This document shows positions 52,700 to 63,845 of a stretch of 64,000 nt of DNA, one piece after another. The stretch is from Ascaphus truei. Taxonomy: Eukaryota; Chordata; Amphibia; Anura; Ascaphidae. The position numbers and the translations under genes were made by a program. The notes beneath the pieces were generated by a model, which worked only from the letters and a program-made list of their open reading frames with translations, ran no database searches and was not told where the DNA came from. Location of the stretch: contig CM071568.1 of NCBI GenBank assembly GCA_036426205.1, positions 39,358,066 through 39,422,065 of the forward strand. The letters run 5' to 3'. Position 1 is the stretch's first letter. Each line of letters opens with the position of its first letter.

Positions 52700-53520
52700 T
52701 GGATCCAATACAATTACATTGTAGTCATGGTTATGTCAGGATCGGGCTCAGGTCCCGCCTCCATGAGGCATCCCGCGACATCACGGGTGACGCGAGTCAG
52801 CTACAATCTACGCACAGGCACTGCACCACTTGGAAAGAAAATACACCAAGGACAGGTCCCAGACTCCGTGCTCGTGACGCGTCCCGTTACGACAGGGAGA
52901 ACGCACGTCGCTTGCTATCTACACGCAGGCGCTGCGCAGACACAGGCAAACAAGGGGTTAACACTCTCATCAGCTGCTTCACACCTGTAGTGTATTCTGC
53001 CCCGGACTATCAGCGGACAGCATACATCTAACTACTCATTACTCTGCCTTCTCTGACCCCTTGACCTCGGTTTGCTTCTGGACTTTCACCTTCTCTCCTC
53101 CTTGACCAAGGCCATGGATAACGATGATTCTACTCTCTCCAATACCTGACCACGGCGAGTATATACTACCATCCAGACCTCTCCTACCCTGACCCGGCCA
53201 CACGACCATTACTCTGTACTCCGGCCGCGCTTACGCAGTGTAAGTCGGTGGCTAACCCCCCAGCCCCCATCATTGGCATCCCCACCTCAGCCTCGCGGTC
53301 CCGTCCTGTTTGTGGTGAGCACTCGTTACAGGTTATTGATTTATATTTTGGTGTTTTTGCTTTGATCTCTGTGGTTATTTCACTAGATAAACACTCTGCA
53401 TCTATGCCACTGCACTTTCTATGCATTATTTGCATTTCTTTTTGTCCTGTTTGCACCTAATTATATTTGTGCAATCTTATATGTAATTTTGTAGCACTTT
53501 CAAGTTAGGTTAATTTCCTA
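52700..53520. other. GC-moderate repeat-like segment, no gene
   Basis: The segment lies next to the hammerhead-like core and may be PLE pseudo-LTR. The duplicated phrases CTACAATCTACGCACAGGCA and TGCTATCTACACGCAGGCG at 52800 and 52913 point to an internal repeat. Overlapping ORFs lack motifs. Confidence 0.4.
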
Positions 53521-53589
53521 AGTCACTTTGCACGTGTGTTTGCACATTGTATGTTTATATTGTCGCATACTTGTCTACAGTATATCACT

Positions 53590-53840
53590 TTAAGGCCTCG
53601 GCCATGGTCAGTGCTTATGCGCAGTGCTGAGGCGTGCTGCTGCTCGGCACTGAGCCCCTGCAGCCGCAATGAGAGTGACTTTAGCAGGGGCTCGCGCACG
53701 CTACCGCACGCTTGTGGAAGCGTGTGTCTCACCGAGTCTTGAGATTTTCCTGCTTGCCGGAGCGCAGGGCCGTTCACGTGAGCGGTTCGCCCAATGAGGG
53801 CGAACCAGCTCCGTGACGTCACTGGCCCGCCCCCATCTGG
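53590..53840. mobile_element. GC-rich MITE-like repeat
   Basis: It opens TTAAGGCCTCGGCCATGG, like the ends at 26417, 32105 and 63846. It contains CGCCCAATGAGGGCGAACC..CGTGACGTCACTGG, the shared CCAAT/CRE block. Ends and TSD not resolved. Confidence 0.45.
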
Positions 53841-54840
53841 GTTATCTCATTTAGGAGACTGTGGGGAGTGACTCCATGTACCTAGAAGCAAAGGGACTGG
53901 TTTCCATGTGATTCAAGACTGCACTAGCACGGATTTCTTGAATTGGGGTCAAGAAATAATGCAGTCAACATTGCAGATGTTGAGCAGATTTTCAATAGCG
54001 CTTGCGGGAAATCTTGCCTTAATAATAACACATTAACATATCCCATTACATTTACCGGAATAATAATGCTCGATAAATCTGTATATTTGAAGTAGCAATT
54101 GAATGTAATACTTACTTAAAGCCACTCCATAACTAATGGACTCAAAGATGTCTCATTTCTTACTAGCAAATGGAAAAAAAAATACTAGATATTCATACAC
54201 ATTAAAAGAAGTTCTGATCTAGCAAGTGTTATTACACCCGTTGACGCTCTACAGTATGTCAAAGCTGGTGCATCATTGAGAGACTTGACACAGAACCATT
54301 GAAGCACAGGTTGACACACGCAAAAATGTGTACCCCAGGGCATCATTTAATGTGTTTTTCTAAGCATTGACATCTTAACGGGAGCAATAACGATGGCTGA
54401 ATACATCAACAACTTTTATGGTATTAAAAATTACAACAAAGTGCGTCTCAAGAGGGGAATACACAAATTGTGACTAAGCGAGTAAAGGTCTACAAGCCTA
54501 ATAAAACTCATGAATAGATTAAGGTAAATAGTAAATGCGTAAACAAAATAGTAAAAAGAAAAACACTTGATTGGGATATTATAAAAATATATTATAAATC
54601 TATAACATCAGATGGGTACTTGAAATGTACTGTAGTTAAATCTTTGATACTGTTTGTAATAATACAGTGGGACAAGCAAAATAAGGCAGAAATAAAAAGA
54701 GTACAATGGAGTAAATCTAGAGAATAACTTAGTCCAAAAATTACTAAAACTTGGTAAGTCCAAGTGGATAGTGCGTGCGGGGGTCTGCAGCTTGATAGGG
54801 TCCTAATAAGGAAAATTACATTTAAAATCAATTCATTTAA
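53841..54840. other. 1 kb without recognised gene
   Basis: AT-rich DNA; the minus-strand ORF at 54592-54831 has no motif. Confidence 0.5.
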
Positions 54841-55745
54841 AATTAAATTTTCATTATTTTATATATAATAACAGAATTGATCCTAGAAGGATCAGAAAAG
54901 ATTCCCTCTGTACTTAGCACTCAATGTTGGAATAAAATAGGCGGACTACCAATAGTCCAACAGGTAAATACTGTAAATAGGTCAAATTGGCCTATAGAGA
55001 CCGGGAAAACCAGGGAGAAAAATAAAAAGTTTTATTCAATTATTTTGGTTAAAAAACACATATATCACATTCACACATTAAAATAACCCCATAATGAAGT
55101 GGCTAGACATGCAATCAAGGTAAGTATCCTTATCAGTTATAAATCCAGATTGCTGCCAAGAGAGCGTCTATTTACTTTGATCCAAATATTTACAGGTAAG
55201 CAGATTAATAGTATCACTGTATAGCCATATATAGCTTAGATTATCTCTAATAGGAACAGTCAATACAATTAAATGTCATAATACGTACATACCGTCCTAT
55301 TTCTGAACAGGTATATGTATCAGCATAGATAGTAAAACTATTGGTATGTTATCACCAAAAGGCACCAAATAATATGGATTGTCAATGCTAGTACTGAAGC
55401 TTAGAGTACTCCTGTGTTGTGATCATAAATGTACACCGAATTATCATCCAAGTTGGTAAAAGTAGTTCTGATGTTACTGTCTCATAAATAGAGAACAAAG
55501 GACAAACTCCGCTATAATACATATACATAAAAATTATTATGTGGTGTATTCTCTTTGTAGATCATAGTCGTTGTAATATACAAAAAGCAAAGTAGCAATA
55601 GTAAGGAGAACCACAGCGGGTAAGGGGTAACACAGAAGGCTCCGTTGCTGACACAAGCCTGACTGTAGGGGTGTCCCTCTGCTGCCTGTGTGGAAAGACG
55701 CTGCCACTTCTGATGACGTCACGAATGACGTCACACGTCCCGACG

Positions 55746-55778
55746 ACCGTTTTGCATGGGCTACACGCTTCTTCAAGG
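55746..55778 (-). ncRNA. Degenerate hammerhead-like motif
   Basis: Minus-strand CCTTGAAGAAGCG..TGCAAAACGGT is a diverged form of the CTTGAGAAAGGGC..TGAAACGCGT motif at 56734. Core positions are altered; likely inactive. Confidence 0.3.
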
Positions 55779-56733
55779 GGAGGAGTCTACGCACTGGCCT
55801 AACCGGACAGGTTTTATACAAAACAAAGTCCCGCCTCCTATGACTCATGGAGGCGTGGTCTATGCCCATGATCCAATCGGGTCATAGTAAACATAGGATA
55901 GCTCCGATATCGTGTATCACTGTATATGTCTTAACAAAAACTGTATTGACAGCATGATAAATGTAGTATTAACATGTCTGGTTACAGCAAAATATAATGT
56001 CTCTGTGGTGGCCAAACAAAGGGAGAAGATAGCGAAACAGTCCCAAATCGATAGATAAGTATATGTCCAAAAAATCGCCTTGATAACTGATTAGTTCATT
56101 GTCCTAATTAAACAATAAATATATATATAAATATATAGGTGTGTGTCTAGTCTCTTATTGTGTGATTTATTGTGATTAACTAAAACCACAGTGTTTAATC
56201 AAAAGAAAACATAATGTGCTAAAATTAATAATAATGGTAATAAGGGTTATCAAAGTGAAAAATATATATAATTGGTAATATATTAGTATTACCATTTATT
56301 TTATTCATTACATATCATTATTTTATATCTACATATTTTTACATATTTTTTATCTCCTACGTTGTGAGTTTATAATTTGTTGTTTCGAAGATCTATAATC
56401 CGCATTCCAAATCAAAATTAAAATGCATATACTGTACATATTTGAGTATGACATCAAGTACTTGTCCATTTACTATTATTTACATTATATCTATATTTAC
56501 ATTATATTTTTGTTTGTTGGATACTCTTAATCAATTGCATTTTGTAACTGGTTTTGAATATTGATGTGCTTAGGTTTGTTCATGACATCCAGGTAAGTAG
56601 AAGATTGGTAGAACGACAAAATCCAAAAAATGAGCACCAGTCAAGTCACCAGGTAAGTAGAAAAATAAAAAAGTTTTATTGGTTTACATATTAAAAACAA
56701 AAAACACTAAGGACAGGACAGGACAATTCTCCC

Positions 56734-56766
56734 ACGCGTTTCAGGCTATGCAGCCCTTTCTCAAGG
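56734..56766 (-). ncRNA. Hammerhead-like motif of a Penelope-like element
   Basis: Minus strand: CCTTGAGAAAG, a GGCT..AGCC stem II with GCAT loop, then TGAAACGCGT. The GAAAC box and stem II are intact. The CTGATGA box reads CTTGAGAA. It lies about 900 bp downstream of the PLE endonuclease end at 57636, mirroring the pair at 61751 and 60541. Confidence 0.5.
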
Positions 56767-57635
56767 AGTATAATAGGGGCAAGATGGCAAAGAGTTTAAA
56801 TAGCCCCTCCTCTGTACTCAAACACACCTGATGAACATACAGTACAGGTGATTGTAACATTTTATGGTGCCAATTACATGTGTATATGTCTATGTGTTGA
56901 TGGCAACCCTATCAGTCAATTGAACATGATTAGGTGCCTGTTGTTTATAAGTATATAATTATACAAAGGGGAAATATATGAGGAATAGCAAATCTCTAGC
57001 TATTAACCTCAAAAGAATTGGTTTCTCTTTGAAATAAAATGACAAAGATTGCCCCTTGTATTATAACCATCTCAAACCAATTGTGTGAGTCTAAGACATC
57101 ATATATCAAACAAATCGTATAGAAATAGAGATATCTGATATTATCTAAATACATATAATAACTTTTTATACATACATATAATAACAATTGTGTTGGAGTG
57201 ATTAAATACTATCAATCACAGAGATCTTAGTGACACATCATAATTATTATTAAATCTAGTTAAAAGAAATATACAATCAATATGAATTTAGTCAAATGAC
57301 ATATATATAAAGCCTAAACAGCATTGGAATATAGCAAAAAAATCATTAATGCGATTATGAGTTGATATCTACATGGAGTAAAGCATATATTATCTATATG
57401 TTTTTAATCTTTACAACACTGTAAGAAAAAAGAAGAACCGGAACATAAACATTACTTATGTATTGAGTGATGGTATATGTGCTCAATATTCAGGGTTGAA
57501 AAAATGCAAACAATTAGCATAATTGATCATAGAATCTCAGAGAAGCCTTCATAAATGACATGAAGACAGATCACAAGATAAACACATAAACAGTTGGAAT
57601 GGATATTTATGGTGAGAGGAACGAATGCCATACAA

Positions 57636-57903
57636 CTAGAGAAAATATTTAAAATCCCATTGGGTATTAAGGCCATTGGGAATTAATGTGTTTAAAGAAA
57701 ATATCCAATGAGCTTCTCTTCTGTATAGAGCATTCGTCCTATCGCCTCCACGATGATGAATGTGGACCTGCTCAATGGCAATACACAATGTTAGCAAGAG
57801 AACCATTCTGACATTCATCAAAATGTTTGGACACTGGATGCACATGGTCTCATGTAAGAATGAGTCTCATGTGTTCCATTATCCAAATTTTGAACATACG
57901 TGT
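57636..57903 (-). pseudogene. Penelope-like element GIY-YIG endonuclease, C-terminal part
   Basis: The minus strand reads RMFKIWIMEH.., then PVSKHFDEC and, after stops, the closing block RREAHWIFSLNTLIPNGLN and DFKYFL. This is the same order as the better copy at 61751-62050. The GIY-YIG module normally nicks DNA for PLE insertion. The first part of the domain is missing exactly where the LTR of the gypsy element begins (57904), and at least two in-frame stops are present, so this copy was dead or was killed by the LTR element. Confidence 0.8.
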
Positions 57904-58360
57904 TGTTGCAGGGTACATGCAACTACACACATGGGTTTCTTGACAAGGCTGTTTTATTTTGCCTTGAAAAATAGACAGCACACAAAACAAAAATAGCTAT
58001 TTTTCAGCAACAAACGAAAATGGCTTTTCCTTCAGCAAACCGAACAAAACAGTTTCTCTTTAGCAGACAGTTTATATATATGCAGATACCCTTTTTCTAT
58101 GCAGGGGACAGACAGTTCACAGTGTCACTACTTTGCTACTCAGAAATTGTTTTCAGGAATCACTTTAGCAGCTTACTCCTCACTCATCAACAGCCTCCAT
58201 CTGTCTACAGCCTGGGTTTTAACACACCTTGATTAGGCAGCTGGGATCCAACTAATTATCCTGAGGTTCCCAGCTGAAGTTAACCTAGTCAGTGCTGCAC
58301 TGCAGACTAGACATAGGCTTTCCAGGCATATAACTGGTGGCTTTAGTTTACCCTGTCACA
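57904..58360 (-). mobile_element. 3' LTR of the Gmr1-like gypsy element
   Basis: On the minus strand the LTR begins TGTGACAGGGTAAAC at 58360, directly after a purine run, and ends ACCCTGCAACA at about 57904 (or 57901). It has a TATATATAAACTG promoter-like stretch near 58070 and AATAAAACAGCC near 57955, the expected 5'-to-3' order. The pol stop codon falls 17 bp inside the LTR. The 5' LTR is missing, so the target duplication cannot be tested. Confidence 0.75.
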
Positions 58361-60205
58361 TTCCTCCCCTGTTAGTGTGTGGCTGGGGCTACGCATGGCT
58401 GAAGCCCGACCATACACTCCTTCTCTAGAAAATAAGTCAGCATTTGCGTTCTCTTTTCCCGGCCTATGCTGAATCTCAAATGAGAAGGGTTGGAGGGCCA
58501 TATACCACCTAGTCAATCTAGCATTGGAATCCTTCATGCTATTTAACCACTTCAGTGGAGCATGATCCGTCACCAAAGTAAAATGGACTCCTGCCAGGTA
58601 ATGCCTCAAAGCCTCGATTGCCCACTTTACTGCGAGGCACTCCTTCTCAATCACTGAGTAGTTTTTTTCCCTTGGGAACAATTTCCTACTCAGGAAAAGG
58701 ATAGGATGTTCAACTCTCTCAAACTGTTTTGACAACACTGCCCCTAGCCCTATCTCTGATGCATCTGTTTGCACTATAAAAGGGCTGTTGAAGTCTGGGC
58801 TTCTAAGGATGGGACCCTCTGATAGACACCTTTTTATGTCCTCAAAGGCTCTCTGACAATCCCTTGACCACACCACTTGTGTAAGGGCACACTTTTTTTG
58901 TGAGGTCCGTTAAAGGGGCTGCCACTTCGGAATAGTTGGGGATGAACCGCCGGTAGTACCCTGCTAAACCCAGCAGAGAGCGTACCTGCGTTTTTGTTTG
59001 GGGGGTCGGAACTTCTTTCAGGGCAACTACCTTGTCGGCTAGTGGCCTTACTTTTCCAACTCCCACTGCATACCCTAAGTATTTGGTTTCCGCTTTACCC
59101 AAGGCACATTTCTTAGGGTTGGCTGTGAGTCCTGCCTCTCTTAGAGATTTGAGGACCGCTTTCAGCCTATTTAGATGGGCTCGCCAGTGTTTACTATAAA
59201 TGACAATGTCATCTATGTAGGCTGCGGCATAAGTCCTATGGGGCCTCAGTATCTTATCCATGAGTCTCTGAAATGTGGCTGGGGCTCCATGCAGTCCAAA
59301 TGGCATTGTTACAAACTGGTATAAACCCATGGGAGTGGCAAAGGCTGTTTTGCATTTGGACTTTTCCTCTAAGGGTATTTGCCAGTATCCTTTTGTCAAG
59401 TCCAACGTGGATATATATTCCGCGTTACCAAGGGCGTCAATTAATTCGTCCACCCTTGGCATCGGATATGCGTCAAACTTGGATACCGCATTGACCTTTC
59501 GGAGGTCCACACAAAATCTTACCTTCCCATCGAGTTTAGGGACCATAATTAGTGGACTACACCACTCACTGCATGATTCCTCAATAACTCCTAAGTGTAA
59601 CATTTCTTGTACCTCCTTCTCTACCAGAGCCCTATGACTTTCAGGCAACTTATAAGGACGGGAACGTACTTTAACCCCAGGTGCTGTCTCGATTGCATGG
59701 GAAATTAAGTTAATTTGTCCTGGTAAGTCAAAAAAAACATCCTGGAATTGAGTAATTATTGCTAACAAGTCCCCTTTTTGTTCAGAGGACAACTGTTTAC
59801 CCATTGGGATTTTATCGTCACTCACGATGTTCTCCCGTGGAGGCTGAGGACCCAAGTCCGTTTCCTCCTCCACCGGGTGGATGAATAGAGACTGCTGCAT
59901 CTTCCAGGGTTTCAGCAAGTTCCCATGGACTTGGACCCTGGTTGAGCGATCTCGTAATCCACATCACCCGTACGGCGGAGTACTTCGAATGGGCCCTGCC
60001 ATTTGGCCAGGAGTTTACTCTCACAACTGGGTAACAATAACATCACCTGGTCTCCTGGGTGAAACACTCTCATGCGAGCATTCTGATTGTAATGTCTCTC
60101 CTGACTGTCCTGGGCTGATCTAAGATTCTCCCTGGCAAAATGGCCGACCACATCTAGGCGCTTCCTAAGGTCTAGTACATATTGCAGGGTATTCTTAGAA
60201 GGGAA
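58343..60205 (-). pseudogene. Gmr1-like Ty3/gypsy pol: integrase end - RT - RNase H
   Basis: Minus strand from 60205: an integrase C-terminal segment (QERHYNQNARMRVF, then a GPY/F-type module KLLAKWQGPFEV..VDYEI, about 60120-59945). It is joined through LLKPWK to reverse transcriptase, 59918-58842. RT shows LDLTKGYWQIP (motif A Asp, residue about 173) and AYIDDIVIY (residues 234-237). RNase H follows at 58876-58343 with VQTDASEIG, the IEKECLAVKW Glu, TDHAPLKW and NANADLFSR. Lesions are a frame change near 59930 and one in the T-run at about 58890. Integrase before RT is the opposite of ordinary gypsy order and is known from Gmr1-like elements of fishes and other deuterostomes. Gag, protease and most of the integrase are absent. 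Confidence 0.9.
58361..58373 (-). other. Polypurine tract
   Basis: Minus-strand AACAGGGGAGGAA abuts TGTGACA of the LTR. It overlaps the end of the RNase H reading frame. Confidence 0.75.
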
Positions 60206-60540
60206 AACATAATAGTATATTTGTAATGGTGCTCAACAGTGCTGGGACTAGTGAATGAGGTGGAGTATTTATTGGGTAATAATTATATTTTGCAATGGTA
60301 CTTTGCCTTTAAAAGGGCATAAGGTACCCTGAAGGTAGGAGTGGGTTGCCAAAGACAGCCCTCTCTTTCCTCATTGGGTAGCCCCCGGTATGGTACTCAC
60401 TGAGTCTTCTTTCTCCCCCAGTCTCCCCCTCAAAGCGTGCAGCTGTATTATGTGCAGCGCACAGCAATAAGGAGGAGCAGGTCTTGCAGAAAAAATAGTC
60501 CTTTATTAATTCATGTGGTGGGACAACAGCAAACCTTCAA

Positions 60541-60568
60541 ACGCGTTTCGTTCAAGGAACTTTATCAG
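60541..60568 (-). ncRNA. Hammerhead-ribozyme-like motif of a Penelope-like element
   Basis: Minus strand: CTGATAA, a 4-bp stem II (GTTC..GAAC) with CTT loop, then GAAACGCGTTT. It matches the PLE-associated hammerhead layout, with one change from the CTGATGA consensus. A possible stem I (CAGCA with TGCTG) flanks it. The G8 change probably lowers activity. Confidence 0.6.
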
Positions 60569-60677
60569 AAGTGCTGTTTAGGTAAAACTACAATTTATAT
60601 ACAGCTGATTGCCTTCATTTCGCGCCAATCTCGTGACGTCATGATTTATGTCTGAACCACTAAGATGTTTTATCTCT

Positions 60678-60937
60678 CGCGCATGCGCGCGGCGCCAGCA
60701 ACTCTATCATACTCTCTATGGTAGTTTGAGTCCTCCCCGCGCATGCGCGCGGCGCCAGGGTATCAGGGGGTATGCTGCTGAAGTCTGCCGTGCATTCCAG
60801 CTTATACACGCCCCTAGAGGTGGTTCTAAACGCAATCCACGCCTCAGACTCACCAGAGCAACTCCCCCTCCTTACATACGCCAACACTCTTAGTGATCTC
60901 TAGTATTGTCAGACCTCCGCGCATGCGCGCGGCGCCA
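60678..60937. repeat. Three copies of CGCGCATGCGCGCGGCGCCA at 60-bp multiples
   Basis: Exact copies begin at 60678, 60738 and 60918, i.e. 60 and 180 bp apart. The second and third are preceded by CCTCC and followed by (A/G)GGT(A/G)TCAGG. The core is self-complementary (GCGCATGCGC) next to the palindrome GGCGCC. Confidence 0.85.
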
Positions 60938-61750
60938 AGGTGTCAGGTGGCCCACTCCCATTGTCAGTCAAGTACTGCAACACATGAGCGCAATGCATGC
61001 CCCTGACTATAGAGAATGAAGCCTCCCCACTCCAAGTGCCGCGCGAGCGATGAGGTACTAAGTGCAAATAACATACATTCTACAATTGGGCTATAGAGGG
61101 GCTATAAAGAGCCACTATGAAATAAAATAAATAGTGGGAATAAATTTGTATAATGGCAGTAGGCTGTATATATAAGATACCTATAGGCAATATATGTGTA
61201 TGGATGAACAGTAACACAAATGCTTATGGTAAACAGATACAATGAATACAGTAAAATACATATTTTAAACAGAAAAAAACATATATATAAAAAAGACAAT
61301 TTATTGTTTTAAAATATGCATTTATCAAAAAGTGATTAAATGATAAATACAGAATAATAATAAAAACACTTTATAAAAAGAGCAACAAATATGTCTTGTG
61401 CCTTAATTACAGCAAATTGCATATCCCGCTGGATGAGAATAGTAATCATATAAGTATCATGTGGGTTGTTGACATCAATCTAATGTGGGCTTACGAACAC
61501 ATGTATACTAATTTTTACATATTTACTGATTATCTTGACCATGACCTAGAAAACTTCCAATTGTCTATATAGGTTATTAACTCAAGATAATTAATGATAA
61601 GTCAAGAAGTTGAGGTCATGCTGAAGATTAAGTTTCTGTTTTGATTATCTCGTAAACATTAAACTTATTATTTTAATTATCACGTAAACATATTCACAAT
61701 ATATGCAAACCATTTGGTGTATCTATGGGTCATTCCAAAGTAAATGATAC

Positions 61751-62050
61751 TCATTTGAGAAAATGGTTAATATTCCATTCTATATTTATTCCATCGGGGA
61801 ACCTTGTTCTTAATGTGAATATCCAATAGGATTCTCTGCAGTCTAATGTTTTCACAGTATTACCCCCTCTTTCTTTCCTGATTATTTTCTCAATACCTAC
61901 AAATGAGAAATTACTAATGCCTCCCTGCCCACATTCTGAAAAATGTTTGGAAACATGGTGTTCCTTGTCATTTTTGCGTATCAACCTGCAATGTTCCTGC
62001 ATCCTTACTTTTAATGCCCTTGTGGTCCTACCGACATATCTCTTATACAC
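61751..62050 (-). pseudogene. Penelope-like element GIY-YIG endonuclease
   Basis: The minus strand reads KRYVGRTTRALKVRMQEH at the start (the YIG-equivalent YVG, the catalytic-type Arg and the RMQEH helix). It continues HHVSKHFSECGQG, RGGNTVKTLDCRESYWIF (Glu metal ligand) and LRTRFPDGINIEWN to a stop at 61751. The frame is intact for about 98 codons. The GIY start and the whole RT lie beyond a CA-rich array that begins at about 62050, so the gene is truncated there. The ORF's first 48 or so residues are translated microsatellite. Confidence 0.85.
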
Positions 62051-62770
62051 CACACACATGTATACACACATGTATACACACACACACACACACATAACAC
62101 GTGTATACACACACAAAACATGTCTACCACAAATGTACAAACAAAAATGTATACACACACACACACATACTATGTAGACAAACAAAAATGATACACACGG
62201 TATACATCACGTGTATACACATGTGTATCTACACATGTGTATACACACCACATGGAGACATACACACACGCAAATGTACACATACACAAACACGTATACC
62301 ATACACATAATGTTATCCACACACACATTGGCTACACACACAAACACACAATGGTATACACACACGGATACACACACACAAACATGGATACACACACACA
62401 AACATGGATACACACAAAATGTACACACACACAAAGGTACACACACACACATGACATACACACACACACCACATTACTATGTATAAACACAAAACAGTAT
62501 ACCACATGTGGCTGACACATGTGTATACACAATGTGTTAAACACACGTACACATGTATACACACCACACACACAATATATACATACACAACAATGTCTAC
62601 ACACACAGTGTAGAACACGTCTATACACCACAGTGTGTATACACACACAGTGTTCACACACACACACGTACACAATGTATACACACACACAAACACACAT
62701 AAAATGTATACACACAAATTGTATACACACACACAAACATGTATACACACACACGTTATACACAAACAAA
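62050..62770. repeat. CA/TGTATACACA-rich array, 720 bp
   Basis: Long compound array of ACACAC with frequent ATGTGTATACACA, CACATGGATACACAC and GTATACAC units. Palindromic GTATAC and ACATGT make it prone to hairpins and expansion. The many Cys/Val- or Thr/His-rich ORFs are artefacts. Confidence 0.9.
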
Positions 62771-63845
62771 CTATCACAAGCACAACCAATCAGCACACCG
62801 CTATCCCATTGCCCCCCCAGCACACTGGACATTCTCGGCTCCCCGCACATTAACAGCCCCATCAACACCATCAGCACCAAAACCTCGGCACCTTTGCACC
62901 TTCCCCCATCGCCCACCCACATCCGCCCCCCACATCCGCACCCCCCACATCAGCACCCCAAAACCCTCCAAAATAATGCCACACGATACAATCACATCAG
63001 TACAGCAAAGCCAGAATACCACCGCACCATGGGCCGCGTTGACCAATCCTAACCAAATGCCCCACCACACCACAAACATCCCGGGACAAAGCCGGGCGCT
63101 CATCGCTAGTTATAAAAATAAAGGTCTGCGGGGCGCTCTGAAAAGGGACTACTGTAGTGTATTTCTCTGATACAAACATATCTAGCTACTCTATATTCCT
63201 AGGCACACGAATTTCGCCAACTGAGGGGTTTTAAGAGCGAGGTTTCTCTCTATAGTATCTTAGGCTGTGTGTACTCACAAAATGGAGTAGTGGTTTTGGT
63301 ACACTGTAGTCAATTTCTATTTTTGCTGCACACATTGAGTAAACATATTTCTGTTCATTGGACAAAAATATAGTTTACAGCTAAAGGTTGAAGTTGCAAT
63401 TGCACCTTTTTTGTGATTTGGTGTTCATCTGCTTGAGCACAACTAATATAAGTGTGGAAGATTCTACTCTAAAGCCTCTACTGTTATGAGGGCACCAGGC
63501 TCCTATTTAATTACACAGGAAGCAGCCCTCCTTGGCTCAGGAAGAGTTCAGCGCCATTTAAATGTCTAATTGAATGCTGAACAGGGGCAATGAGTTAGAA
63601 ATCTGCACCGAACTAGAAAATCTACCATTACTGTATGTGATTTAAAATACCCTTTAAACAAAAACAAAAAAAAACACTTTTGCAATTAAAACTTTCCAAA
63701 GCATTTAGGTTATGCTGAACTTTTGTCTCTGGAGATTATTATCTCATTAGGACCACTGAACTGCTTCTCTTATTTTAAATGTGTTTTCTACATTGCTGCC
63801 CCCAACGGTGTAATCAATGCAGCCTCAGTCTGACTTACGTTGAGC
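62771..63845. other. 1.1 kb without recognised gene
   Basis: C-rich short repeats (CCCACATCCGCACC) at 62910-62960, then AT-rich DNA. ORFs at 62519-63179 come from repeat and C-rich sequence and have no motif. Confidence 0.45.

Larger units (their letters stand above)
54841..57635 (-). mobile_element. Penelope-like element, non-coding and pseudo-LTR region
   Basis: Downstream, on the minus strand, of the GIY-YIG end at 57636 lies about 2.8 kb without a sustained ORF. It holds two hammerhead-like motifs (56734 and 55746). A block pair AAAAAGTTTTATTGG / AAAAAGTTTTATTCA (56668, 55026) suggests two pseudo-LTR copies. CCAGGTAAGTAGAA is repeated at 56590 and 56650. I infer decayed PLE sequence, possibly two nested copies. 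Exact boundaries are not visible. Confidence 0.45.
60206..61750 (-). mobile_element. Penelope-like element 3' flank / pseudo-LTR
   Basis: Between the PLE endonuclease end (61751) and the gypsy fragment lies non-coding DNA with a hammerhead-like motif (60541-60568), TAATAAAGGACTATTTTT-like A/T boxes near 60500, and three copies of a GC-rich 20-mer. This layout (endonuclease, AT-rich spacer, GC-rich repeats, hammerhead) resembles a PLE followed by its pseudo-LTR. The junction with the gypsy remnant at about 60205 is a truncation point of that element. Confidence 0.5.

Noticed and set aside
60678..60937. CRISPR-like array (identical 20-mers at regular spacing)
   Set aside because: Only three copies, a GC-rich palindromic unit, spacers of unequal length, and a vertebrate repeat context with no cas genes.
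62050..63180. Many Cys/Val- and Thr/His-rich ORFs of up to 196 codons
   Set aside because: Translations of the CA/TGTATACACA array and adjoining C-rich repeats; no domain.
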